Shown: positions 35,435-47,693 of the stretch, piece after piece
How the letters are laid out: every line of letters starts with the position of its first letter
Position numbering within the stretch: the first letter of the stretch is position 1
Source: Acidobacteriota bacterium
GTDB taxonomy: Bacteria; Acidobacteriota; Aminicenantia; Aminicenantales; Saccharicenantaceae
Assembly: GCA_033549365.1 (NCBI GenBank)
Contig: JAWSUF010000004.1
Location: 99,816-163,815, forward strand
Length of the DNA: 64,000 bases
Reading direction: 5' to 3'
Notes under the pieces: generated by a model
Seen by the model: only the letters and a program-made list of their open reading frames with translations
Told to the model about the DNA's origin: nothing
Databases searched by the model: none
Made by a program: the position numbers and the translations under genes

Positions 35435-38400
35435 ATGATCGACAGGCTTATCGATTTTGCCCTCAAACACAGGTTGCTGACGGTTCTTCTCCTGGGTCTC
35501 GTCGGCCTCTGGGCGGCCGCGGCCTACATCCGGATGCCCAAGGACATTTATCCCGACCTGAACGCCCCGCTGGTGAATGTCATCACGGAAAATCCCGGCA
35601 TGGCTTCGGAGGATGTGGAACGGCTCATTTCCTATCCCCTGGAAAGTCTTCTTTCGGGGGCGCCGTATGTCACGCGGGTCCGCTCCGAATCGACGACCGG
35701 CGACTCCGTCATCACGGTGGAATTCGACTGGGGAACGGACATTTACCTGGCCCGCCAGATCGTCTCCAGCAAGCTGGAACTCATTTCCGGCCGTTTGCCG
35801 CAGGGAACAAGCGTCCCCATTCTCGGTCCGGTCTCATCCCGGATGGGCGAGGTCTTTGAATTTGCCGTCGTCGGCGAGGACGATTCCGTCGACCCTGTCG
35901 AACTCCGCTCCGTCGCCGACTGGACCGTCCGCCACAGGCTCCAGGGCGTCCCCGGCGTCTCCTTCGTCATCAACCTCGGGGGCTACATCCGGCAGTTCCA
36001 GGTTCTCCTGAAGCCCGAACGGCTGAGCAACTACGGCATCACCGTGGACGAGGTCCGGGAAGCCCTCGAGCAATCCAACCGGAATTTTTCCGGCGGCGTC
36101 ATCACCCGCGGACCCCAGGAAATTCTGATCAAGGGGCTCGGCCGGATCGAGGTCCTTGAGGATATCGGGGACTCCGTGATCAGCGTGCGGGGGAACGTCC
36201 CGGTGCGTGTCCGCGATGTCGCCGACGTTCGGGAAGGGACTAAATTCCGGAGGGAGTCGGGCGGGTACAACGGACGGGAAGCCGTCTATGTCACCGTCGA
36301 GAAGCAATACGGCGGGGACACGCTGAAGGCCATCGCCAACATGAAGGAGGCTCTGGCCGGAATCGCACGGGACCTCCCTCCCGGCATTTCGATCCGACCG
36401 TTTTACGACCAGTCCGTGCTGATTCTGAAATCCATTCAGCACGTCGAGGTTTCCATATTCCAGGGCGCCCTGCTCATTGTCGTCGTCATGATGATTTTCA
36501 TGGGGAATCTCAGAAGCTCTCTCATCGCCTCCCTGACCATCCCGCTGTCCATTCTGGTGGCGATCGTTTTCATGGATTTCTTCGGTGTGGCCCTGACCGT
36601 CATGTCGATCGGAGGTCTGGCCATCGGGATTGGAAAGATGGCCAACGGATCGATCATCATGGTGGAAAACATCGTCCGTCTTCTCAAGGAAAAAGAGGGA
36701 CAGGCCACAGTCTCCGATATCGTTTCCGAAGCCGCCAAGGACGTGGGCCGCTATCTCTTCTCGGCCAGCGTCATCATCATTCTCGTCTTTCTGCCGCTTC
36801 TCACGCTCCAAGGTCTCGAGGGGGCCATGTTCCGGCCGACGGCCTTCGCCGTGGCTGCGGCGCTTTTCGGCGCCATGATCCTCAACCTGACGCTTCAGCC
36901 GATTCTGGCCGCGGTCTTTCTGGGCGGAAAAAACCTGAAGATCCGACGAAGCCGGCTGAACGAGGTCCTGGAACGGTTTTACGTTCGGGTTCTCGCCGCC
37001 GCTCTGCCCCGGAAAAATATTTTGATTGCGATCTTCGTCGTGTTGATCCTCGGTGCCGGCGTCACATACAATTTCCTGGGCAAGGAGTTTGTGCCGCCGC
37101 TTGACGAAGGAGCCATCATGGCCTCGACGGTCATGCTTCCCGAAACCTCCCTGGAGGAATCCGTCCGCATGGGACGGCGCATCGAACGCCTCTTTATGGA
37201 ATTTCCCGAGGTCGTCGCCGTGGCCCGGACGACGGGCACGGCCGAGGCCTCCGAACACCTCCACCCGGTGAATCACAGCCACTACAACATCCAGCTTCTG
37301 CCCCGGGAAAAACGCAAGCGCGGATTCGAGGAGATCACCGCGGCCATGCGTCTCGAGCTCGACAAGATTCCCGGCATCGCCTATATCTTCGAGCAGCCCA
37401 TTTCCAACAAGCTGGCCGAAATGCTGACCGGAACCGAAGGCGAGCTTTCCGTCAAGCTCTTCGGAACCGATCTCGAGATCATGAATGACAAGATCGAGGA
37501 CATCCGCCATGTGCTTGCGGAAATCCGGGGCGTGGCCGATCTCCAGATCGAACAGACGGCCGGAGTTCCCCAGCTTGTCATCCGCCTGAACCGGGAAAAG
37601 CTGGCCCGCTTCGGCATCCCGGTCGCCCAGGTCGCGGATACGGTCGAAACGGCGCTCAACGGCCTCGAGGCCACGGATGTTTTCGAGACCGACCGCGTGA
37701 CCTCGGTTCTCGTCCGTCTCGACGAGGCCTATCGCAACGATGAAAACGCCATCCGCAACCTCTTGATCGCGGCTCCCGGCGGAGAAAGGATCCCGCTCGC
37801 CGAACTGGCCGACATCTACCGCGACGAAGGCCCCCAGACCATATTCCGGGAGAATCTGATGCGCCGGAAAATCGCCCTCTGCAATGTCGTCGGACGCGAC
37901 ATCGGCGGCTTTGTCGATGAGGCCCGGATCCGGATCACCGAAGAGGTCGATCTGCCGCCGGGGTATTACGTCACCTTCGGCGGCCAGTATGAAAGCCAGC
38001 AAAGCGCTCTCCGGCACCTGACGCTGCTCATGATCCTGGTCGTCCTGGTCATCTTCGTCATCCTCTTTACCTCGCTCGGATCCGTCCGCCAATCCCTGCT
38101 GATCATCCTCAACATTCCGTCCACTCTGATCGGCGGCATTCTGGGGCTTCTGATCGCCGGACAGTCCATCAACGTCTCCTCCACCATCGGGTTGATCGCC
38201 CTTTTCGGAATCTGCGTCCAGAACGACGTCATCATGGTGGCCAAGATCAATGATTTCCGCCGGCGCGGTCTCCGGTTGAGAGACGCCGTCGTCAAGGGCG
38301 CTTTGACGAAATTCCGGCCCATTCTCATGACCGATTTGGTCATGATCGTCGGGGTGTTGCCCCTTGCCCTGAGCGTGACGACGGGCGCCGAACTCCATCG

Positions 38401-38521
38401 CCCGCTGGCCGTCGTCTATATCGGGGGATTTTTCTTCGCCATCTTCCTCCGGCTGATCATGGTGCCCGTCCTTTATGAAGCCCTGTGCAAAAAGGATGCG
38501 GTTTCCGAAAAAGCGTCTTGA
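35435..38521 (+). CDS. RND efflux pump inner-membrane subunit (CusA/CzcA-like)
   Basis: 1028 residues, with the twelve-helix, two-half RND plan: first helix about 12-30, large periplasmic loops, helix blocks about 340-500 and 850-1010. Resembles the heavy-metal (HME) group in length and operon order. TM4 reads GIGKMANGSIIMVEN, where CusA/CzcA have MVD/IVD: Asn404 stands at the position of CusA Asp405. TM10 reads FGICVQNDVIMV, with Gln where CusA has Glu. Energy coupling and substrate may therefore differ from classical HME pumps; the protein is otherwise intact. Confidence 0.92.
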   Translation: MIDRLIDFALKHRLLTVLLLGLVGLWAAAAYIRMPKDIYPDLNAPLVNVITENPGMASEDVERLISYPLESLLSGAPYVTRVRSESTTGDSVITVEFDWGTDIYLARQIVSSKLELISGRLPQGTSVPILGPVSSRMGEVFEFAVVGEDDSVDPVELRSVADWTVRHRLQGVPGVSFVINLGGYIRQFQVLLKPERLSNYGITVDEVREALEQSNRNFSGGVITRGPQEILIKGLGRIEVLEDIGDSVISVRGNVPVRVRDVADVREGTKFRRESGGYNGREAVYVTVEKQYGGDTLKAIANMKEALAGIARDLPPGISIRPFYDQSVLILKSIQHVEVSIFQGALLIVVVMMIFMGNLRSSLIASLTIPLSILVAIVFMDFFGVALTVMSIGGLAIGIGKMANGSIIMVENIVRLLKEKEGQATVSDIVSEAAKDVGRYLFSASVIIILVFLPLLTLQGLEGAMFRPTAFAVAAALFGAMILNLTLQPILAAVFLGGKNLKIRRSRLNEVLERFYVRVLAAALPRKNILIAIFVVLILGAGVTYNFLGKEFVPPLDEGAIMASTVMLPETSLEESVRMGRRIERLFMEFPEVVAVARTTGTAEASEHLHPVNHSHYNIQLLPREKRKRGFEEITAAMRLELDKIPGIAYIFEQPISNKLAEMLTGTEGELSVKLFGTDLEIMNDKIEDIRHVLAEIRGVADLQIEQTAGVPQLVIRLNREKLARFGIPVAQVADTVETALNGLEATDVFETDRVTSVLVRLDEAYRNDENAIRNLLIAAPGGERIPLAELADIYRDEGPQTIFRENLMRRKIALCNVVGRDIGGFVDEARIRITEEVDLPPGYYVTFGGQYESQQSALRHLTLLMILVVLVIFVILFTSLGSVRQSLLIILNIPSTLIGGILGLLIAGQSINVSSTIGLIALFGICVQNDVIMVAKINDFRRRGLRLRDAVVKGALTKFRPILMTDLVMIVGVLPLALSVTTGAELHRPLAVVYIGGFFFAIFLRLIMVPVLYEALCKKDAVSEKAS

Positions 38522-38567
38522 TGAAGCGGAGTCCGGATCGGCCGGCGAAAGATGAACTGGCCCGGCG

Positions 38568-39557
38568 TCAGATGTGCAGCTCGACGGTGTCCTCGTCCTC
38601 CAGAGGATAATCCCGGGTGACCCGGAGACCGTCCAATCCTTTGGCGTTCCAGACGCGGGCGTAATTCAACTTTTCCTTGAAGTCCTTATGGACGGCCCGG
38701 GCCATGTCCATCACGGTGCTTCCTTTCCGGAGAGTGAAGGGGGAGTCGGTATCCGGTTTTTTCCCCGGAATTTTGCTGTAGACACGGACGATCCCGAGAA
38801 GGTCGAAAAGACTCCGCCTCAGATCTTCCAGGCCCTCCCCTGAAAGCGCTGAAACGCGATGTCGAGTGAAGGCCCCTTCGAGAAGAAGGGACATCTCCTC
38901 GAACCGTTCGGTCGCCCCGGGAAGATCGATCTTGTTGGCGACCAGAAGGGTTTTTTTGACAAACGGGATTTTTTCCGGGGGGATGTCGGCATCGGGCGCG
39001 GCGAATTCGATCCGTTTTTCGCCCAGTTTGCGGATGATGCCGTCCATAACGGCCGCTCCGTCCGGGTCGCCCAAGTCGGCCGTCAGGCAGACGGCGTCGG
39101 CCGCCTTGACGGTCTCCGGAAACCAGGTTTCCATGTATTCGGCGGAGACCGGCGGTGAGTCGACAAGCTGGATGCGGATGTTGAGATACGGCATCATGAA
39201 GGGCGATGCGGCCCGCGTCGTGAACGGATAATCCGCGGTTTCGACATCGGCTCCCGTCAGTTCCCGGATGATTTTCGATTTGCCTGCATTGGGAGGGCCG
39301 GCGAAGACGATCTGTCCGGCGCCGGATTTTTCGACCCGGTGGCTCGGGCCGCGGCGGGCGGCCGCCGGGCGTCTCTGCATTTCATCGCGGAGCTTGGCGG
39401 CTTTGGTTTTATAGAGCGCGAGCAGCTTTTCCGTTCCCTTGTGTTTGGGGATGATGGACAGAAGCTTTTCGTAGATTTCGATCTTTTCCCGGGGAGTTTT
39501 TGCCGTGCGGAGTGTGCGTTCGACTTCGAAATATTCGGGGGGCAGATTGGCCGGCAT
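38568..39557 (-). CDS. DRG/Obg-like GTPase with TGS domain
   Basis: 329 residues from ATG 39557 (GGAGGTG upstream). A helical N-terminal region (about 1-75), then G1 FAGPPNAGKSKI, G3-like VDSPPV (DSPP replaces the usual DTPG), G4 ANKIDLP, and a C-terminal TGS domain (DSPFTLRKGSTVMDMARAVH ... DYPLEDEDTVELHI). Members usually contact ribosomes or tRNA. Convergent with the RND gene, and separated from gyrB by a 335-bp gap. Confidence 0.88.
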   Translation of the reverse strand: MPANLPPEYFEVERTLRTAKTPREKIEIYEKLLSIIPKHKGTEKLLALYKTKAAKLRDEMQRRPAAARRGPSHRVEKSGAGQIVFAGPPNAGKSKIIRELTGADVETADYPFTTRAASPFMMPYLNIRIQLVDSPPVSAEYMETWFPETVKAADAVCLTADLGDPDGAAVMDGIIRKLGEKRIEFAAPDADIPPEKIPFVKKTLLVANKIDLPGATERFEEMSLLLEGAFTRHRVSALSGEGLEDLRRSLFDLLGIVRVYSKIPGKKPDTDSPFTLRKGSTVMDMARAVHKDFKEKLNYARVWNAKGLDGLRVTRDYPLEDEDTVELHI

Positions 39558-39822
39558 GAACACCTCCGTGCGGTGAGATTATACCCCAGGGCGGCGCGTT
39601 TATCCATATGGAACTGTCCCGCGGCGAGGTTCGATCGGATCTTCGGGACGGGTCCGGGATCGCCCCGCAAACCATGACCGGGAGGTCGATTCGGGGAGTT
39701 TTTCGGGGTGTTTTTGGGCCAAGTCCTCCAGGGCCGCGCCCGGCGCTCCGTAAAGTCTCATTAAGTTACTTATAATAAACGTCATAGACATGATTCGCCG
39801 GACCAAAAAAAACAAAAAAATC
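39558..39822. other. Intergenic region between the TGS GTPase and gyrB
   Basis: A stretch without a recognisable gene. A minus-strand open frame of about 60-70 codons (ending at 39600) has no family resemblance and low-complexity Pro/Arg content, and was not accepted. The AT-rich part at 39760-39780 could hold the GTPase promoter (TTATTATAAGT on the minus strand), but no convincing -35 was found. Confidence 0.4.
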
Positions 39823-42277
<2,455 letters not shown>

Positions 42278-42318
42278 CGCCGCGATGATCCCGAAGACAA
42301 CCTGACAAGGAGTCCCCC

Positions 42319-44739
42319 ATGGACGGCGAACACAATCTGGTCAGTCTCGAAGAAGAAATGAAGCGGTCCTACATGGACTACGCGATGAGCGTCATCATCG
42401 GGCGGGCCATCCCCGACATCAAGGACGGCCTCAAGCCCGTTCACCGGCGGGTGCTTTACGCCCTGCATGAAACCGGCACAAACTGGAACAAGCCCTATAA
42501 AAAATCGGCCCGCATCGTCGGCGACGTCATCGGGAAGTACCATCCCCACGGCGACCAGGCCGTCTACGACACCCTGGTCCGAATGGCCCAGAGCTTCAGT
42601 CTCCGCTACACCCTGGTCGACGGCCAGGGCAATTTCGGATCCATCGACGGAGATCCGCCGGCGGCCATGCGTTACACCGAAGTCCGCATGCGCAAGATCG
42701 CCCAGGAGCTCATGGCCGACATCGAAAAGGATACGGTGAATTTCGTCCCCAACTACGACGAAAGTCTCGATATGCCCGAGGTTCTGCCGGCCCGGTTTCC
42801 CAACCTTCTGGTCAATGGAGGCAACGGCATCGCCGTCGGCATGGCCACAAATATCCCGCCGCACAACCTGGAAGAGGTTGTGGACGGCGTCATCCACCTC
42901 ATCCGGAATCCCAAGGCGACCGTGGACCAGATCATGAAATTCGTTCCGGGACCGGATTTTCCGACGGGAGGCATCATCTACGGACGGCAGGGCATCATCG
43001 ACGCCTACCGGGAAGGGCGGGGCATCATCCACGTCCGGGCCAAGACGGCCTTCGAGAGAGGCGCCAAAGGGGAAAAGGACAAAATCATCGTCTCCGAGAT
43101 TCCCTACCAGGTCAACAAGTCCCGCTTGCTCGAAAACATCGCCCAACTCGTCAACGACAAGAAGATCGAGGGAGTCGCCGACATCCGGGACGAGTCCGAC
43201 CGGGAAGGCATGAGGATCGTTGTCGAGATTAAAAAAGGGGAGCTCCCCGAAATCATCCTCAACAATCTCTACAAACACACGGCTCTTCAGACCTCCTTCG
43301 GCATCATCATGCTGGCCATCGTCGACAAACAGCCGAAGATCCTCAATATCGTCGATGTCATGAAGTATTTCGTTTCCCACCGGCAGGATGTTGTCCGCCG
43401 GAGGACACGCTTCGAGCTGAAAAAGGCCGAGGCGCGGGCCCACATCATCGAAGGACTGGTCATCTGCATCGACAACCTCGATGCCATCATCAAGCTCATC
43501 CGGGCTTCGAAGACGCCCGACGAGGCGCGGCGCGAGCTGATCGCCCGCTTCCGTTTGACCCAGATCCAGGCTCAGGCCATTCTCGATCTTCCCCTGCAGC
43601 GATTGACCCAGCTCGAACGGGAAAAGATCCAGAAGGAGTACGAAGAGCTGAAGAAGCTCATCGCCCGCCTGCGAAAGATCCTGTCTTCGGACAATCTCAT
43701 CCAGGAAATCATTGTCGATGAGCTCAAGCAGGTCAAGGAGGAGTACCGCGACGCCCGCAGGACCGAGATCCGCGACGAGGCGATCTCCGAGCTCACGAGG
43801 GAGGATCTCGTCAAGGAAGAGGACGTGGCTATCGTCATCACGTCGTCGGGCTATATCAAGAGAACGTCGCTCAGCTCCTACCACTTTCAGATCCGGGGCG
43901 GCAAAGGGAGGAAGGGCATCGAGATGAAGCCCGAGGACGTGGTCGAAGACCTGTTTGTCTGCTCCACGCACAGCTATCTTCTCTTTTTTACCAATACGGG
44001 CCGGATGTACTGGCTCAAAGCCCTGGAGATTCCCGATGTCGGCGTATCGGGACGGGGCAAATCCATCGCCAACCTCATCGAGTTCGCTCCGGGTGAGAAG
44101 GCCCGCTCCGTTCTGGCCGTCAAGGAATTCTCCGAGGATCGCTACATCGTCATGCTGACGACGGACGGGATCATCAAGAAAACCCGGCTCAGCGAATACC
44201 GGAATGTCCGCCGGGGCGGTATTGCGGCTATCACGCTCCGTCCGAAGAGCGATCTCTTTTCCGCCCAGATGACCAACGGAAAAAATGACATCATCATCGG
44301 CACCATGCTCGGCCGGGCCATCCGCTTCAAGGAAAGCCTGATCCGGGCGATGGGCCGGACCGCCTCCGGCGTCAAGGCCATCCGCCTGCGCCCGAAGGAC
44401 ATGGTCATCGGCATGATCGTGGTCGGCGAAAACGAGAAATTCGTCTTCACGGCCACGGAGCGCGGCTACGGCAAAAAGACGGCCGTTGACCAATATCCCC
44501 CCAAGGGCCGCGGCGGGCAGGGTGTCTTGAACCTCAAAATCACCCCCAAGGTCGGGAACGCCCTGGGGATGGTCGGAATCCACGAGGACGATCTTCTCGT
44601 CATCACAGAAGCCGGGAAGGTCATCCGCATCCAGACCACGGCCATCCGGCCGTTGAGCCGGGCCACCCAGGGGGTCCGCATCATCAACCTCGAGGAAAGC
44701 GACCGCATCTGCTCCATCGCCAAGGCCGGCGAGAATTGA
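42319..44739 (+). CDS. gyrA: DNA gyrase subunit A
   Basis: DNA breakage-reunion subunit of gyrase. 806 residues, with AAGGAGT before the ATG. Catalytic Tyr119 in AAMRYTE; the GyrA-box is QIRGGKG in the C-terminal pinwheel, supporting GyrA rather than ParC, as does adjacency to gyrB. In the quinolone-resistance region the sequence is [19 protein letters not shown]: Gln80 occupies the place of E. coli Ser83, while the Asp87 equivalent (Asp84) is kept. Confidence 0.97.
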   Translation: MDGEHNLVSLEEEMKRSYMDYAMSVIIGRAIPDIKDGLKPVHRRVLYALHETGTNWNKPYKKSARIVGDVIGKYHPHGDQAVYDTLVRMAQSFSLRYTLVDGQGNFGSIDGDPPAAMRYTEVRMRKIAQELMADIEKDTVNFVPNYDESLDMPEVLPARFPNLLVNGGNGIAVGMATNIPPHNLEEVVDGVIHLIRNPKATVDQIMKFVPGPDFPTGGIIYGRQGIIDAYREGRGIIHVRAKTAFERGAKGEKDKIIVSEIPYQVNKSRLLENIAQLVNDKKIEGVADIRDESDREGMRIVVEIKKGELPEIILNNLYKHTALQTSFGIIMLAIVDKQPKILNIVDVMKYFVSHRQDVVRRRTRFELKKAEARAHIIEGLVICIDNLDAIIKLIRASKTPDEARRELIARFRLTQIQAQAILDLPLQRLTQLEREKIQKEYEELKKLIARLRKILSSDNLIQEIIVDELKQVKEEYRDARRTEIRDEAISELTREDLVKEEDVAIVITSSGYIKRTSLSSYHFQIRGGKGRKGIEMKPEDVVEDLFVCSTHSYLLFFTNTGRMYWLKALEIPDVGVSGRGKSIANLIEFAPGEKARSVLAVKEFSEDRYIVMLTTDGIIKKTRLSEYRNVRRGGIAAITLRPKSDLFSAQMTNGKNDIIIGTMLGRAIRFKESLIRAMGRTASGVKAIRLRPKDMVIGMIVVGENEKFVFTATERGYGKKTAVDQYPPKGRGGQGVLNLKITPKVGNALGMVGIHEDDLLVITEAGKVIRIQTTAIRPLSRATQGVRIINLEESDRICSIAKAGEN

Positions 44740-44821
44740 ATCGCCGGTCCGGCTGAGCCCGGCCCGAAACTCTCTTCCTCAGGCGGTCGAGGAAGGCCGG
44801 CGCATGCCGTTCAAGACCGCC

Positions 44822-44850
44822 TTGACAACTCCCGACACGAAACATAAAAT
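44822..44850 (+). promoter_or_regulatory. Sigma-70 promoter of the acyl-CoA synthetase gene
   Basis: TTGACA (44822-44827), 17 bp, TAAAAT (44845-44850); start point about 23 bp before the ATG at 44880. The GGAGG ribosome site lies in the leader. Confidence 0.75.
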
Positions 44851-44879
44851 ACACCCACTTTTATGGTGGAGGAAAAGTG

Positions 44880-46679
44880 ATGCAATCTCTGGCGGGTCTC
44901 CTGCTCAACACGCTGGCGTCCTATCCCAAGGACGACTTCATGCTCTACAAGAAAGACGGTGCCTATGCGCCCCTGTCCACGGAAACATTCGGGACACGCG
45001 TCCGGCACATGGCTCTGGGACTGAGGAATCTCGGTCTCGGCAAGGAGGACAAGCTGGTCATCCTTGCCGAAAACCGGCCGGAATGGACGATTTCGGACTT
45101 CGCGACCCTTTGCAACGGCGCGTTGACGGTTCCGATCTATACGACGCTCGTTCCGGACCAAATCGCCTACATCATCGACGATTCCGACGCCAAAATCGTC
45201 GTGGTCTCCGACGCCGTTCAGTGGGCCAAAATCGAAGCCATCCGCGCCCGGCTCGACAAAGTCAAGCACTTCATCACGTTCGCCGATAAAGCACCGGACG
45301 GTGTGCTGACTCTGGAGGCCGTCATGGCCGAAGGGCGCCGGATCGACGCGGCCGAACCGGGTTTGTTCAAGGAGATGGCGCTCGCCGTCAAGGGCGAAGA
45401 CGAAGCCTCGCTGATCTACACGTCGGGGACGACCGGCGTTCCCAAAGGCGTTATCCTCACTCACGGCAATTTCCTGAGCAATGTCACGACGGCCGCGACG
45501 CTCCTCGAATTCTCCAACCGCGATGTGGTTCTCTCATTCCTGCCGCTCTCCCATGTGCTCGAACGGATGGTCACCTTCGCTTATGTCTACCGGGGCTGTT
45601 CCATCGCCTATGCCGAAAGCGTCGAGGCGGTCGCCCAGAACCTTCTGGAAGTCCGACCGAACATCATGGTCAGCGTGCCCCGGGTTTTCGAAAAAATCTA
45701 CGCCCGGGTCATGGACGCGGTCCTGGCCGGCTCCGGCGTGAAAAGAAAAATCTTCTTCTGGGCGATTAAAACCGGAAAAGCCCACAGCGCCCGGACGCTG
45801 GCCGGCCGACCCGTTTCGGGACCCCTGAAGTTCAAGAGAAAACTGGCCCACAAGCTGGTGTTCGCCAAGGTCGTCGCCCGGACCGGCGGCCGGGTTCGCT
45901 TCTTCGTTTCCGGAGGCGCTCCGCTGTCGAAGGACATTGCGGAGTTTTTCCATGCCATCGGCCTCTACATCATGGAAGGCTACGGGCTGACCGAAACCTC
46001 GCCCGTCGTTTCCTGCAACACCTTCGAGCGCCTGCGGTTCGGCACGGTCGGACACCCGATCCCGGGTGTCGAGGTCAAAATCGCCCCGGACGGCGAAATC
46101 CTGACCAAGGGCCCGAACATCATGAAGGGCTATTACAAGAAGGAAGCCGAAACCCGGGAGGTCTTCGACGGCGAGTGGTTCAAAACCGGAGACATCGGGC
46201 ATATCGATCCCGACGGTTATCTCGTCATCACCGACCGCAAGAAAGACCTGATCGTCACCTCGGGCGGAAAGAACATCGCGCCGCAGCCGATTGAAAACCT
46301 CCTGAAAACGCTCCCGCTCGTCACCGGCGCCGTGATGATCGGCGATCGGAAACGATTCGTCTCCGCGCTGATCGTTCCCGATTATGAGAAGCTCGAGGCC
46401 TTCGCCCAGGCCGGCGGCATCGTTTTCAAGGATCGGGCCGATCTCGTGAAAAACGAAAAGGTTGTGTCCCACGTCATGTCCGAGATCGAACGGGCCGTAT
46501 CCGTTCTCGCTCCCTACGAGAGAATCAAGAAGATCACGCTGCTCGAGAAGGATTTCGAAATCGGGGAGGGGGAAATCACGCCGACGCTCAAGGTCCGGCG
46601 GAAGGCCATCGAAAAGAAATACGGCGAGCTCATCGAGGCCATGTACACGGACGAGACCGGCGACGCCCCCATCGGGTAA
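44880..46679 (+). CDS. Long-chain acyl-CoA synthetase (AMP-forming)
   Basis: 599 residues. Activates fatty acids to acyl-CoA through an acyl-adenylate. P-loop motif YTSGTTGVPKGVILTHGN, the A5 motif GYGLTETSP and the hinge/TGD motif KTGDIGHIDPDGY are intact; FadD15/FAA1-like in length. Monocistronic with its own promoter. ATG 44880 is preferred over the in-frame GTG three bases earlier because GGAGG then sits at good spacing. Confidence 0.93.
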   Translation: MQSLAGLLLNTLASYPKDDFMLYKKDGAYAPLSTETFGTRVRHMALGLRNLGLGKEDKLVILAENRPEWTISDFATLCNGALTVPIYTTLVPDQIAYIIDDSDAKIVVVSDAVQWAKIEAIRARLDKVKHFITFADKAPDGVLTLEAVMAEGRRIDAAEPGLFKEMALAVKGEDEASLIYTSGTTGVPKGVILTHGNFLSNVTTAATLLEFSNRDVVLSFLPLSHVLERMVTFAYVYRGCSIAYAESVEAVAQNLLEVRPNIMVSVPRVFEKIYARVMDAVLAGSGVKRKIFFWAIKTGKAHSARTLAGRPVSGPLKFKRKLAHKLVFAKVVARTGGRVRFFVSGGAPLSKDIAEFFHAIGLYIMEGYGLTETSPVVSCNTFERLRFGTVGHPIPGVEVKIAPDGEILTKGPNIMKGYYKKEAETREVFDGEWFKTGDIGHIDPDGYLVITDRKKDLIVTSGGKNIAPQPIENLLKTLPLVTGAVMIGDRKRFVSALIVPDYEKLEAFAQAGGIVFKDRADLVKNEKVVSHVMSEIERAVSVLAPYERIKKITLLEKDFEIGEGEITPTLKVRRKAIEKKYGELIEAMYTDETGDAPIG

Positions 46680-46798
46680 GCCGGGTCACAAGTCCCGCGG
46701 ATCTTTTGCAGGCCCGCCTTTTTCTTATCTTATGGGTTTCCCCGCTTCCGGAATCGTTCGGGTGGATTAACTGTCGGATCTCGGCAACGCCGGGGCGG

Positions 46799-47512
46799 TC
46801 ACTCGGGCTTTTCGGGCCAGTAGAGGATCCGGCCGCAGTTTTCGCAGAAGATGAGCGACGCCCGTTCCCGGATCTCGTTCAGCATCTGGGGACGGATGCG
46901 CATGTGGCACAGCGAACAGAAATCACCCTTGACCGGCGAGAGCGCATTTCCGCCCCGCTTCTTGAAGATGGAGGCATAGAGTTCCGTTTGATCGGCCGGA
47001 ATTTGAGGCACAAGGGCGGACCGCTCTTGTTCGAGCTGATTCATCCAGGCTTCCATTTCGGCCTGCTTGGCCCGTAGCACTTGGATGTCGGCCGTTAAGG
47101 TTTCCTCGTCCTTCTTGTGGCGCATCTGGGCGTCGCGGATGGCGTCTTCGATGTCGTCGGCGGCCAGCATCTCGCTGATGATGGTTTCCTCGATTTCATC
47201 GACCTTCTTCTGAGAATCTTCGATTTCCTTGAGAAGGGTTTGGTAATCCCGGTTGGATTTGACCTCGTTCAACTGGCGCTTGTACTTGCCGATCTGGACC
47301 TTGATATCCTTGACCCGGGTTTCGAGGTCACGGCGGTTCTTCTGATTCCGGGCGAGGTTCTCCCGGGATTCGGCCACGGCCCGCGATCCGGCCGCGATCT
47401 TGTCTTCGATATCCTTGATGAGGCGGGGAAGGCTTTCGAGGTAAAGCGAGGCGGTGTGGATCTCTGAATCGATCTCCTGGAGTTTGATTAACGGTTCGAA
47501 CGCAATATCCAC
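46799..47512 (-). CDS. Coiled-coil protein with C4 zinc ribbon
   Basis: 237 residues beginning with GTG 47512 (GAGGATC upstream). Residues ~8-170 form a long antiparallel coiled coil (RLIKDIEDKIAAGSRAVAES ... KKVDEIEETIISEML); the C-terminus holds two CxxC pairs, FCSLCHMRIRP and FCENCGRILY, a zinc ribbon of the CT398/zf-RING_7 type. Function of the family is unresolved, possibly nucleic-acid or protein binding. A tRNA gene ends 21 bp upstream on the same strand. Confidence 0.88.
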   Translation of the reverse strand: MDIAFEPLIKLQEIDSEIHTASLYLESLPRLIKDIEDKIAAGSRAVAESRENLARNQKNRRDLETRVKDIKVQIGKYKRQLNEVKSNRDYQTLLKEIEDSQKKVDEIEETIISEMLAADDIEDAIRDAQMRHKKDEETLTADIQVLRAKQAEMEAWMNQLEQERSALVPQIPADQTELYASIFKKRGGNALSPVKGDFCSLCHMRIRPQMLNEIRERASLIFCENCGRILYWPEKPE

Positions 47513-47533
47513 ATTATGATCCTCACGGTCAGA

Positions 47534-47605
47534 TGGGCCTACCAGGATTCGAACCTGGGACCTGCCGGTTATGAGCCGGAAGCTCTACCGCTGAGCTATA
47601 GGCCC
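47534..47605 (-). tRNA. tRNA with CAU anticodon (probably elongator Met)
   Basis: 72 nt on the minus strand, CCA not encoded. Acceptor stem GGGCCTA/TAGGCCC is perfect with A73; the D arm is GCTC...GAGC; the anticodon loop is CTCATAA (CAU); the T arm is CCAGG-TTCGAAT-CCTGG. The anticodon stem has four pairs plus a U27-C43 mismatch. CAU tRNAs may be Met or lysidine-modified Ile; Met is favoured, but sequence alone does not settle it. Confidence 0.92.
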
Positions 47606-47693
47606 CTGGCCGCTGTTATAACAAAATCGCCCGGCCAAGTCAAACAAGGCGGGGAGTTCCGGTGAGGCGGTTTCGTCGTGTTCGGCCCGGCGT

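Noticed and set aside
39600..39815. Minus-strand open frame between the TGS GTPase and gyrB
   Set aside because: No family match, no ribosome site, Pro/Arg-rich end; treated as intergenic.
46680..46798. Possible terminator between the acyl-CoA synthetase and zinc-ribbon genes
   Set aside because: A T-run follows gcaggcccgcc, but no convincing stem could be drawn.
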